Source: DAOOWV01 sp035371485
GTDB lineage: Bacteria > Patescibacteriota > Dojkabacteria > JAFGLO01
Reading direction: 5' to 3'
Assembly: GCA_035371485.1 (NCBI GenBank)
Contig: DAOOWV010000022.1
Span: 1-16,887 of the forward strand
DNA length: 16,887 nt
Under the pieces are notes generated by a model, which was given only the letters and a program-made list of their open reading frames with translations, searched no databases and had not been told where the DNA came from. Below are positions 8,168 through 15,071 of this stretch, in pieces. A program made the translations under genes and the position numbers. Position 1 is the stretch's first letter; each line of letters opens with the position of its first letter.

Positions 8168-8326
8168 TTAAATAATTATACAACCATATACTGATTTGAT
8201 CTCAACTTTTTCACTTTAAGAATATAACTCTTTAATTGTAGGACCTAATGAGATAGCATCAACTTTATTACATTTTTTAATTAAAACCCCACATTCAGGA
8301 CCAGCATGAATAACATTAACTACTAG
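8168..8326 (-). pseudogene. pepD: C-terminal remnant of aminoacyl-histidine dipeptidase (PepD, M20)
   Basis: About 53 codons remain. The minus-strand frame from 8326 reads VVNVIHAGPECGVLIKK followed by DAISLGPTIKELYS. This matches the conserved C-terminal block of PepD (family form roughly 'iHaGLECG....k.p..D.iSfGPtI...HSP'), which contains metal- and substrate-binding residues. A TAA at 8216-8218 interrupts it, but the same frame continues with SEKVEIKSV, which is how PepD continues after the HSP motif, and ends at TAA 8168-8170. The rest of the ~480-residue enzyme is absent. The frame is closed by a stop just upstream, so this is a non-functional relic. Confidence 0.6.
8175..8205 (-). promoter_or_regulatory. 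Weak promoter upstream of the 7554-8156 gene
   Basis: Minus-strand TTGAGA (8205-8200), a 19-nt spacer and TATAAT (8180-8175). The -10 is perfect but the spacing is long. Transcription would start about 12 nt before ATG 8156. It lies inside the tail of the pepD remnant. Confidence 0.35.
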
Positions 8327-8565
8327 TTATTTATCATATAATTCATATTAAATTTACTTTCAAGGCGATAATATTCGGAGCAAGTATTGAAAAAATAATT
8401 TACATTACAATTAGCTCGAATATGATTAATAACACTTGTTTCTAGAAAATATTTATTCAATATTTTGATTATCAAATTTCGTTTCACAATATAGAGTTCA
8501 TATTTTTTATGTATTAAAAATACGATTAGAACAAGTATTTTATTGACATTTTCCTTTCATAATAT
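8327..8565 (-). other. Non-coding or decayed stretch with one open frame of unclear meaning
   Basis: This fills the gap between the pepD remnant and the gene at 8602. The minus strand has one frame open for about 78 codons, ending in TAG just before the pepD remnant. It has no ATG, only a GTG and TTG codons. It contains KYFLETSVINHIRA, which loosely resembles the first strand of PIN-domain nucleases (normally LDTSV/LDTNV), but the acidic position is E and no other PIN motif follows. It is probably another gene relic or chance. The plus-strand promoter of the 8602 gene overlaps its upstream end. Confidence 0.25.
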
Positions 8566-8571
8566 TAAATT
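8543..8571 (+). promoter_or_regulatory. Promoter of the 8602 gene
   Basis: A perfect TTGACA (8543-8548), a 17-nt spacer and TAAATT (8566-8571, 4 of 6). It predicts a start near 8578 and a ~24-nt leader to ATG 8602, like other leaders in this window. Confidence 0.5.
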
Positions 8572-8601
8572 ATATAAACTTATTTGTAAACAATTTTAAT
8601 T

Positions 8602-9029
8602 ATGGCAATTATGGATAGTGAATCAAGTCATTCCCCACGGAGAATTACATTAGATAATTTACCACGTATTATAAATGAGAATGGAGCTCCAGTCCCAATA
8701 CGTTGGGATTTTGCATTATATGAGCTCCCTCTAAGAATCCACATGGCGAAAAAGTAACAGGAGTTGAAATAACAGAATCAGCTGTTAAAACAATTGCACG
8801 CACAGTTGCAGAAAGTATATCACGTCAAGAAATGCCTTTAGCTTTCAAAAAGTATGAAACATATAAATTTGCAACAGACCTAATGAGGCAACCGGATATT
8901 GATTTTTTTCGAATAATGGTTAAAAGCATTGAAGAATCTTTCCCTGTAATGGAACCTGTTCTTAAGTTTGTTGATTTCCCAAAAATTCAAATTATCCCAG
9001 AACCATCACGATCAACAGTTGAACAATAA
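8602..9029 (+). pseudogene. Hypothetical protein gene with one frameshift
   Basis: Not recognised. Frame 1 begins at ATG 8602 (MAIMDSESSHSPRRITLDN) and reads WDFALYEL before running into a stop near 8755. The next frame carries on at once with PSKNPHGEKVTGVEITESAV and stays open to TAA 9027-9029. Adding one C to the CCC near 8727-8729 would join them into a single ~142-aa, soluble, charged protein with a helical C-terminal half and a Pro-rich end. Codon use and character are the same on both sides, so I treat it as one gene with a 1-nt loss, either real or a sequencing error. It has a good promoter and is convergent with the metalloprotease gene. Confidence 0.5.
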
Positions 9030-9081
9030 GCTTTTGAATACCTCATCAATTTGAAGATACAAAAAAATTCTATTTGTTAAA

Positions 9082-10206
9082 CTAAAGCTCATACGTTTTA
9101 AGAAAATCTTGGTATAATTCTTCACTATCCTTTCCATTAAATACGTTTCTAAATTCCTTATCAAATTCATTTTGTTCCGGGAAATATGAATATTTTTTAG
9201 GCATTATTTTTAAATATTCCTCCAGTTCAGTTTTTTGCATTAAAAAATCAAAAAATAAATCTCCCACGTAATATGCCGATCTCATTTTCCCCAAACTTTC
9301 AAGAGTATCCCCTTCTCCGTTATACCATTCATTAAGTTCAGTTAACGTTTCTGGATAACCATATTTGTCAAAATCACTTTTATATATAGCTTTTTTTGAA
9401 GGAGAACTGTAAGCCAATCCAACAGCCATTGACTCCTTATACCAAGTTGGAATTGTCCCACCTGCATAACCTTCATCATAAGTATATTGAAGTAAATGAA
9501 TTGTTTCATGCATACCAACATCGATCAAAAACTCATTACTATAATCAGGGTGATTTGTATTTATATAAAAACTAACTCCATAAGTGAATGGATTAACAGA
9601 CCCAATCATTTTTACATCTGCACACACTTCCTCTGTAAATCCAACGCTCATATCTGTACATTTTTCATAAACTGTAAGTCTAAGGTTGACTCTATCCTCT
9701 AGTGATGGACTTTGGCCAATGAAAACATCTCCGTATTTTTCAAAAGAATATTCTGCTGATGCAAGATATAAATTTTGGTATGGTTCAATAAATTCTATAA
9801 ATTTTTCTTCTGACCAATTGGGTTTACCTTCATCCCAAACATAGTAGATACTAAATCTAGTTTTGGCTTTTTGTGCAAGTCGGTTCATTTCTGCAACAGA
9901 AAATGGCATATCTTGAGGGAGTTCAATTTTTGAATCTCCAGGATTAATTGGTTTATCAATTGGAGGATCTAAAGGTTTTTCTATTGGGGGGGCATCTTCT
10001 TTTGAATTAATTTTCTTCTCAACATCAATTTCTTCGCAGTATTTCACAGATATTGTACACAGAGCTTCTTTTCCTTTAGTTGTACGTGTTAAAAGAAAAT
10101 ATAATCCAAATATAACTCCAACTGCCACCAGTAAAAAAAATGAGATTAATAAAACAATGGCTTTTTTGCTAAACTTCGCTGATTTATTTATGTCTTTATC
10201 TATCAT
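9082..10206 (-). CDS. Membrane-anchored zinc metalloprotease-like protein (HExxH, gluzincin type)
   Basis: 374 aa from the ATG at 10206. Residues ~16-39 are a single membrane segment after a short Lys-rich cytoplasmic tail (signal anchor). Residues ~73-91 are a Pro-rich stalk with a PPIEKPLDPPIDKP repeat. The extracellular domain has HETIH at 233-237 and TWYKESMAVGLAY downstream, which puts E258 where gluzincins carry the third zinc ligand ('W..EG.A'). Four cysteines (around 50, 57 and in YEKC/EEVC) could form disulfides. The fold resembles peptidase-MA-like domains; the target is unknown, and cell-envelope or prey proteins would fit. A longer ORF from 10236 is rejected because its ATG overlaps the -10 box. 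A run of seven C lies in the stalk codons (9986-9992). Confidence 0.7.
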   Translation of the reverse strand: MIDKDINKSAKFSKKAIVLLISFFLLVAVGVIFGLYFLLTRTTKGKEALCTISVKYCEEIDVEKKINSKEDAPPIEKPLDPPIDKPINPGDSKIELPQDMPFSVAEMNRLAQKAKTRFSIYYVWDEGKPNWSEEKFIEFIEPYQNLYLASAEYSFEKYGDVFIGQSPSLEDRVNLRLTVYEKCTDMSVGFTEEVCADVKMIGSVNPFTYGVSFYINTNHPDYSNEFLIDVGMHETIHLLQYTYDEGYAGGTIPTWYKESMAVGLAYSSPSKKAIYKSDFDKYGYPETLTELNEWYNGEGDTLESLGKMRSAYYVGDLFFDFLMQKTELEEYLKIMPKKYSYFPEQNEFDKEFRNVFNGKDSEELYQDFLKTYEL

Positions 10207-10234
10207 AACATTTATATTTAACTCACTCGAAATC

Positions 10235-10264
10235 ATTATATCATTATAAGTAAACGCAAGACAA
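10235..10264 (-). promoter_or_regulatory. Promoter of the metalloprotease gene (decides the start)
   Basis: Minus-strand TTGTCT (10264-10259), an 18-nt spacer and TATAAT (10240-10235) preceded by TGA, making an extended -10. A second TATAAT lies just upstream (10248-10243). The ATG at 10236 sits inside this box, so translation more likely starts at ATG 10206, ~22 nt after the predicted transcription start. Confidence 0.55.
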
Positions 10265-10277
10265 ACATGGATACAGA

Positions 10278-10394
10278 ATGATCCTTAATACAGCTTATCT
10301 TAAGCTCATACACTTCAAACTCCTACACTTTAAAAAGATAAAGGAAATAGATACAAAACATTCATGGATTGATATTGTAGATGAAGATTGTTAA
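10278..10394 (+). CDS. Possible 38-aa small ORF with an internal tandem repeat
   Basis: ATG 10278 to TAA 10392-10394 in the gap between hisS and the metalloprotease promoter. The product is basic and aliphatic at the start (LKLIHFKLLHFKKIKEI) and acidic at the end (WIDIVDEDC). The repeated LIHFK/LLHFK comes from a 15-nt tandem duplication (10305-10319, 10320-10334; 13 of 15 identical). No Shine-Dalgarno sequence or clear promoter is visible, and its end overlaps the hisS stop antisense. It may be chance. Confidence 0.15.
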   Translation: MILNTAYLKLIHFKLLHFKKIKEIDTKHSWIDIVDEDC

Positions 10395-11638
10395 AGTTTT
10401 TCAATTTTGTATTGCCCCTTTTTTACCTCATCATCCCCTATTATTACCACATATTTTATACCTCTCTTTCTTGCATAAGCTATCTGTTTGCTTAAATTTC
10501 CAACGGTAAATGAAAGCTCAACATTTTTCCCTTCATCTCTTAAGGTTTTAGCAATTTTAACACTTTCATTCTTTAACTCTTCGCTAAACACAGTTACTAA
10601 ATAATCTGCGACTGTAGAAACTTCCGGCAATATACCCCAATCTTGTAAAAACAACGATGTTGTTACATTTCCTGGTGCACATCCCACAGCAGGAAAACTG
10701 CTTTTGCCAAACAATGATGCCAATCCATTATATCTTCCCCCACCAAATATAGATCTTACATTTTGAGGTTGCATATCAAAAACCTCAAAAACTAATCCAT
10801 CATAATAATCAAAACCTCTTATAACACTTGGGTTAAACACAACATAATCTTTATAACCTAAACTTGATAAAACATCTATACTTTCCATTATGTCTTTATA
10901 TCCTAAATTTGAATCAATATCAGGGAAATTTTTTATTAGTTGATCAAATGACTTACCCTCCGCAAATAATGTTAGATTTTTAATTTGAGAACTGTTTAAT
11001 CCTAATTCAATCAACCTTTCTGTTAATTCTTGCTTATCAAACTTATCCCATTTATCTAAAATTCTTACTACATCTGTTTTATTGTTATTTTCAATTCCAC
11101 ACTTGTTATTTAAAATATCATCAATCAACTTTCTGTTATTTAGATAAAGCTTAAATGAGTTTTTAGGAGGATTGAAAGCTAACATTATCTCAATACCCAT
11201 CTGAATAACTTCTATATCAGCAAGTAAGCTGTCTGACCCAAAGATATCATAATTTAATTGCCAAAATTCTCGAGTACGTCCTCTTTGGGGTTTTTCATTT
11301 CTAACGAAATTGGCAATGGAAAAGTAACGTATTGGCTTAGCAAGTTCATTGTATTTTCTTGATACCATACGGGTAACTGACGGTGTCATCTCTGGTCTTA
11401 TTGCTAACTCTCTACCTCCTCTATCAACACATGTCATAAGTTCTTTTCCTCCAATATCTTCACCTGATTTTGCACGATAGATATCAGCAAGCTCCATTAA
11501 AGGGGTAAGATACTCTTCATACCCAAAACTTTTACATACTTTACGCCATGTATCAAATATATATTGTTGTACTGCAAAATCTTCAGCAAACCAGTCAGAG
11601 TACCCCTTCTGTGGTACATTTGATAATTGTTTTTTCAT
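10391..11638 (-). CDS. hisS: Histidyl-tRNA synthetase
   Basis: 415 aa, normal for bacterial HisRS. This class II enzyme charges tRNA-His. Motif 1 region: QQYIFDTWRKVCKSFGYEEYLTP. Motif 2: FVRNEKPQRGRTREFWQ (~111-127). The histidine-binding signature RGFDYYDGLVFE is at 274-285 (family form RGLDYYTGTVFE). FGGGRYNGL at 298-306 leads into motif 3, which here reads AVGCAPGNVTT. The usual 'G.ER' arginine is absent. The pattern resembles HisRS subtypes with GMGDV at this point, so this is a variant rather than a defect. Residues ~345-415 form the HGTP anticodon-binding domain, with a short C-terminus. The gene starts 49 nt after the M42 gene on the same strand and has its own -10 element. Confidence 0.93.
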   Translation of the reverse strand: MKKQLSNVPQKGYSDWFAEDFAVQQYIFDTWRKVCKSFGYEEYLTPLMELADIYRAKSGEDIGGKELMTCVDRGGRELAIRPEMTPSVTRMVSRKYNELAKPIRYFSIANFVRNEKPQRGRTREFWQLNYDIFGSDSLLADIEVIQMGIEIMLAFNPPKNSFKLYLNNRKLIDDILNNKCGIENNNKTDVVRILDKWDKFDKQELTERLIELGLNSSQIKNLTLFAEGKSFDQLIKNFPDIDSNLGYKDIMESIDVLSSLGYKDYVVFNPSVIRGFDYYDGLVFEVFDMQPQNVRSIFGGGRYNGLASLFGKSSFPAVGCAPGNVTTSLFLQDWGILPEVSTVADYLVTVFSEELKNESVKIAKTLRDEGKNVELSFTVGNLSKQIAYARKRGIKYVVIIGDDEVKKGQYKIEKL

Positions 11639-11686
11639 GTTCTTTTACTGTTAATTTATTCCACCGTATACAGCATACTAATTTTC

Positions 11687-11695
11687 ATTATATCA
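11687..11695 (-). promoter_or_regulatory. hisS extended -10 element
   Basis: Minus-strand TGATATAAT (11695-11687) is a perfect extended -10. It overlaps the TAA stop of the M42 gene (11690-11688). No good -35 is visible at 17 nt. The predicted leader to ATG 11638 is about 42 nt, with no T-box-like structure that I can see. Confidence 0.5.
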
Positions 11696-12642
11696 AATTA
11701 TTTACTAAATCTCCTAATATCACTTGCATAACGTCAACACAACTTTTAATATCCTTTAAATCAACACACGATACCGATTTGTGTTGGTAATCTACAGGAA
11801 TATTAATCTGTAGTCTATTTGGCAACATAAAGGCATAATCACTTAAAACAGTTTGTCCTTTATCAATATCAGGCAACTCAAATTGAAACTTCAATTTACT
11901 CTCTTTTAGTTTTTTTATTAATTTAGTGATCATCAATATATCTGTTGAAATCCTATTACCATTTAGTTGAATTGCAACTCCTTTACCCATCGCTGGATAA
12001 AACTTTTTTTATCTTGAACAGTTAAAGCATATGCGGAATCAATATCAACTACCAATAATGGATCTAAATCTTTAAAATATTTATATAAGGCTCCACACGA
12101 TATTTCTTCCTTACTATTTGCAATAAAAACTACATTTTCTAACTTTGATTTTTCCGCCAAGGTCAACATTGCAGTAATACCTACTTTATTATCTAAGGCA
12201 GGAGCATAAAAAAGATTCTTCTTTAAGTGTATCTTTCTTTCAAACCACACAGGATCTAATATATCAAACTGCCCTTTAGGTACGATATATAATCTTTTTT
12301 TATTACGCAACGTTCTATTTTATTGGTAATCAATGATTTTACATTTACACATTTTGATGACATGTCAGACTGATTTATATACCCCTTTCGCAAAAGATAA
12401 CATCGCTTATTTTCCTTTCTGGCTATCATAAATCCAACTTCATCCATATGAGAAGTTACAACAACAGGATTTTGAATATTTGCTTTTTTACTTGCAATTA
12501 CATTACCAACTTTATCAACAGTAACTGAATACCCCATCTCAACAAATTCTTTTTCCAAGTACTCAGATATTCCTAATATTCGTTCATATGTTGAAATAGC
12601 CGGAATCTGTACAATTTTTGTTAATCTATCTTTTATTTTCAT
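11688..12642 (-). pseudogene. M42-family metallo-aminopeptidase (FrvX-like), split by two A7 frameshifts
   Basis: Three consecutive frames form one M42 peptidase. Segment 1 (12642-~12300) holds SHMDEVGFMI with H65 and D67. Segment 2 (~12310-~12005) holds ALDNKVG (bridging Asp), the KEE pair in SKEEISCGA, and VVDIDSAYA. Segment 3 (~11990-11688) holds GKGVAIQL and IPVDYQHKSV with the last His ligand. All expected metal ligands and the catalytic Glu are thus present. Each break lies at a run of seven A (12295-12301 and 12004-12010). One extra A in each restores a continuous ~318-aa enzyme, slightly short for M42 (~340-360). It could be a young pseudogene, a sequencing artefact near the gap at 13120, or a gene rescued by polymerase slippage. 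The gene begins 11 nt after the upstream ORF, so the two probably form an operon. Confidence 0.75.
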
Positions 12643-12653
12643 ATCTTTGTTTA

Positions 12654-13939
12654 TTAAATTAAAGCTAATACTGGTAAACTATTTAATCCTAATCTACGCA
12701 ACAACTCATATTTCTCTGAATTCTCTTCGTCCAATATCAAAATAATCCCTTGTTGTTGTAACAACTGTTGTTCAAACATATATTGAACTGTATCTAAATA
12801 ATTCATTGCAATACTTATCTTTAAAGCCTGTTCAAATTTCTCATTACCTGGATAAGATCTTCCTCCACTTGTATAAAAATTATATAATTGTCGTTCAAGA
12901 CTTTTTCTAACATCCCCTTCAGAATAGTATCCTGCAATTTTTAAAGCACTTTCTGAACTCAAAAAACTCTTTATCATTGAATCAATCCTTGAGACATCTA
13001 TACTATCGATATCGAAAATGCCAGTGACTTTTTTTCTCCAAATGCTTCGCTATCACTTAAATTTCTGCTATATTCACTTGAATCTTCTACTAATTGTTCA
13101 ATTGCAATTTCTCTATCACNNNNNNNNNNACCATTAAATTTTAGATATTTTTCTATATCTGCAATGGATATACCTAAAACATCTATAATCTGTTGGCAAT
13201 TTAACAAACACTCCATTCCTAAATATGTAAATACTGGTTCCCAATCTGCCACAACTATTTCAACATTATCAAAAGATCTTTTCTTCAATCTATCTAAAAC
13301 AAATCGGTTTGCAAGTATATCTTTTTGTAACGGTCTTTTCACTGGCTTGATCTGACCCAATGGACCATATTGTAAAGATGGACAAACAATTGTGCACATA
13401 CGCACATTATTATTATTCATTCCTTCTACAAAAGTCTTAAGTTCTTCAACAGATGGAATATTGTTATTTGTAGCCTTTACAACATCTAATATAAAATCAA
13501 CCATTTCAGAATCAACAGTTAATCCAATTCCGATCACAAAATCATCCAATGTTCTAAACTGATTTCGTACTTCAATTCCCTCGCAAAATCCAATTTTTCT
13601 TGCGATTTTTGCCAACATTGCCTTTTCGTCTGAAGATAAATCCACTTCCAATGAATCCAAAAGTTCATTTACTTTAACTAATATTTCGACAATTCGGCTT
13701 ATTTCCATTTCGCTTTCATTATATTCATCCAATTCCAAAAGACTATTAACCATACCAATATACATACGTAACCACACATCATCTTGAATTATTGGGTTGG
13801 TTTTCAAATCTAAAATATCTGAGATTTCTTTTTCACTCAAACCCATCTCTTGAAAATCACAATTTTTCATCTTCATTCTTTCATTATCACGTGCCCAAAA
13901 ACCCCAAATATCATTTGTATCCTTCATCACATCACACAT
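12654..13939 (-). pseudogene. Unknown ~430-aa protein, split by an A7 frameshift and an assembly gap
   Basis: I do not recognise the family. The 5' frame runs from ATG 13939 (alternative ATG 13927, which gives a leader length like that of other genes) to TAG 12998. The 3' frame is open upstream of its ATG 12977. It joins the first at a run of seven A (13029-13035), where one more A turns GEKKSLAF into GEKKVTGIFDIDSIDVSRIDSMIKS. The product is soluble, mostly helical and acidic. It contains VRMCTIVCPSLQYGPLGQ and VEIVVADWEP, which look like a conserved core strand and loop set, and it ends in an Asp/Glu-rich helix and a hydrophobic tail. Ten N at 13120-13129 fall in the coding region, so the true length there is unknown. 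It is followed by the M42 gene. Confidence 0.5.
13120..13129. other. Assembly gap (10 N)
   Basis: Ten unknown bases inside the 12654-13939 gene. The frame is open on both sides at this nominal size, but the real size may differ. The three A7 frameshifts at 12.0-13.04 kb lie close by. Confidence 0.99.
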
Positions 13940-13953
13940 TTAAAATTAACTAG

Positions 13954-13976
13954 TTTATACAAGTACAGAGTACTTG
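13954..13976 (-). promoter_or_regulatory. Operator-like palindrome plus -10 element for the 13939 operon
   Basis: A perfect 7-bp inverted repeat, CAAGTAC-N3-GTACTTG (13960-13976), abuts a minus-strand TATAAA (13959-13954). The palindrome fills exactly the 17-nt spacer position of a promoter whose -35 is weak, the classic place for a repressor site. The adjacent regulator gene (14014-14346) is the natural candidate to bind it. GTAC cores also occur in E. coli trp operators, but the overall site differs. Confidence 0.45.
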
Positions 13977-13981
13977 AAAGT

Positions 13982-14017
13982 AAAAATAGCCATGTAGTGT
14001 CTTTACTACATGGCTAT
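13982..14017 (-). terminator. Intrinsic terminator of the TrpR-like gene
   Basis: A perfect 13-bp stem (arms 13986-13998 and 14005-14017, ATAGCCATGTAGT and its complement) has a 6-nt loop and, read on the minus strand, is followed by T's (13986-13982). The gene's TAG stop (14016-14014) lies within the stem. Confidence 0.75.
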
Positions 14018-14346
14018 GTATGTGAATGTGATAAATTTTTACTTAAAGGATTTTTTAAAAGTATCAAAACTTCATTATACCCATTATTTCCCCTTTTTAA
14101 CCATTGATTTACTCGTGTGACAGTAGCAATACTAACACCTGTCAAGGCAGAAACTTCACGTTGTGACATTCCACTATCTAGTAAACGAGCAACTTCCAGT
14201 CGATTTGAGAACTCTTTAATTTCAGGCTGAGTTAACAAGTCTCTAAGAAATGCAAACATTAGCTTTTCATTATCAATAGATAAAAAAGCATCAATTAGTT
14301 GATTTAATCTTGTATTATCCTGTTTTACTTCATACTTTGTTTTCAT
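14014..14346 (-). CDS. TrpR/YerC-YecD family transcriptional regulator
   Basis: 110 aa. All-helical, matching the Trp-repressor superfamily: KLMFAFLRDLLTQPEIKEFSNRLEVARLL (residues ~28-56) followed by the helix-turn-helix SQREVSALTGVSIATVTRVNQWL (~61-83). The 'Q/TPeEi..f..R..ia..L..G.s..ei....gvS..TisRv' pattern is typical of YerC/YecD relatives. These probably bind DNA as dimers; whether they bind tryptophan is unknown for this branch. The last ~10 residues (SHSHT) look like a degenerate tail. The gene has its own promoter with a palindrome at the transcription start (possible autorepression) and a strong terminator. It is divergent from the 14484 gene. Confidence 0.85.
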   Translation of the reverse strand: MKTKYEVKQDNTRLNQLIDAFLSIDNEKLMFAFLRDLLTQPEIKEFSNRLEVARLLDSGMSQREVSALTGVSIATVTRVNQWLKRGNNGYNEVLILLKNPLSKNLSHSHT

Positions 14347-14364
14347 AATTATTTTTCAAATTGC

Positions 14365-14415
14365 GTATTAATGTACTAATACAGTTTTGTAACATATATA
14401 TGAACTTATTGTCAA
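14365..14415 (-). promoter_or_regulatory. Promoter and operator-like palindrome of the TrpR-like gene
   Basis: Minus-strand TTGACA (14415-14410, perfect), an 18-nt spacer and TACAAA (14391-14386, 4 of 6). The predicted transcription start (~14379) lies inside an inverted repeat GTATTA-N6-TAATAC (14365-14382), 19 nt upstream of the ATG. That position suits autorepression by the encoded regulator. Confidence 0.5.
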
Positions 14416-14483
14416 ATAGTTAACAAATCACATGGTGTTTTCAAAATTTGTATTTATACATAGAAATGTATTAAAATGTAAAC

Positions 14484-14956
14484 ATGGAATCTTTAAATAT
14501 TACAGATGTTACTCAAAACAAATTAAATACTTACTTTAAACAGGGATTTATATTTCATGGTTCTCCAAGATATATAACTGGAACACTAAATCCCAATAAA
14601 TCACATGATCCACATAATGAATTTAATACTGATAATGCTCTATTCGCTTCAACTCAACCCGCCGCTGCAATTATTATCGCTTGTATATCGGAAGTTATTT
14701 TACCTCCTCTATTTAGAAGAAGATCTTGGAGTGTAAATCTGACACCCCAAAACCAATTGTTGCAAGAATCCCCAGATCATGGAAGCCATTCATTGGAAAA
14801 ACAACAGGATACGTATATGTACTTAAAAAAGATAGCTTTTCTGAAGCACAAATGTGGCAAATGAAGACGCATGAACCTGTACTTCCCACTGATGTTATCC
14901 AAGTTGAATTTCGTGATTTTGAAAAAATGGGAGGAATTATTGAATGGAAATTATAA
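14484..14956 (+). pseudogene. Frameshifted gene with FHGSP motif (possible ADP-ribosyltransferase-like fold)
   Basis: Frame 1 starts at ATG 14484 and carries FIFHGSPRYITG (residues 22-33) and NALFASTQPAAAIIIACI (~50-67). The pattern 'fHGSp..i..L.P ... alFAs....A' is shared by small uncharacterised proteins that I associate, loosely, with ADP-ribosyltransferase-like folds. After about 14714-14735 the homologous-looking sequence moves to another frame (ECKSDTPKPIVARIPRSWKP, then GYVYVLKKD and IQVEFRDFEKMGGIIEWKL), ending at TAA 14956. One missing base would reconcile the two into a ~157-aa protein. The frame-1 continuation to TGA 14864 is low-complexity nonsense by comparison. It is divergent from the regulator gene. 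The function is not established. Confidence 0.5.
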
Positions 14957-15071
14957 TAATTTTCAAAATCTTTCAGAGGGTATTTCAAAAGCTAACGATT
15001 CACACTAAATTTCATTTTCAATATCAATAATACAGATTCCATACGCATTAGCACTAGCAACTACTTATATT

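Noticed and set aside
10391..11638. hisS regarded as defective because motif 3 lacks the usual Arg
   Set aside because: All other motifs are intact and some HisRS subtypes carry a GMGDV-like motif at this place, so a natural variant is more likely.
11639..11687. T-box or riboswitch leader for hisS
   Set aside because: The leader is only about 40 nt and no T-box sequence or stable structure is visible.
14713..15071. Minus-strand ORF at 14713-14988 and a short frame VVASANAYGICIIDI at ~15014-15073
   Set aside because: The first is antisense to the two-frame FHGSP gene and shows no domain character. The second is only ~20 codons after a stop and matches nothing I can name.
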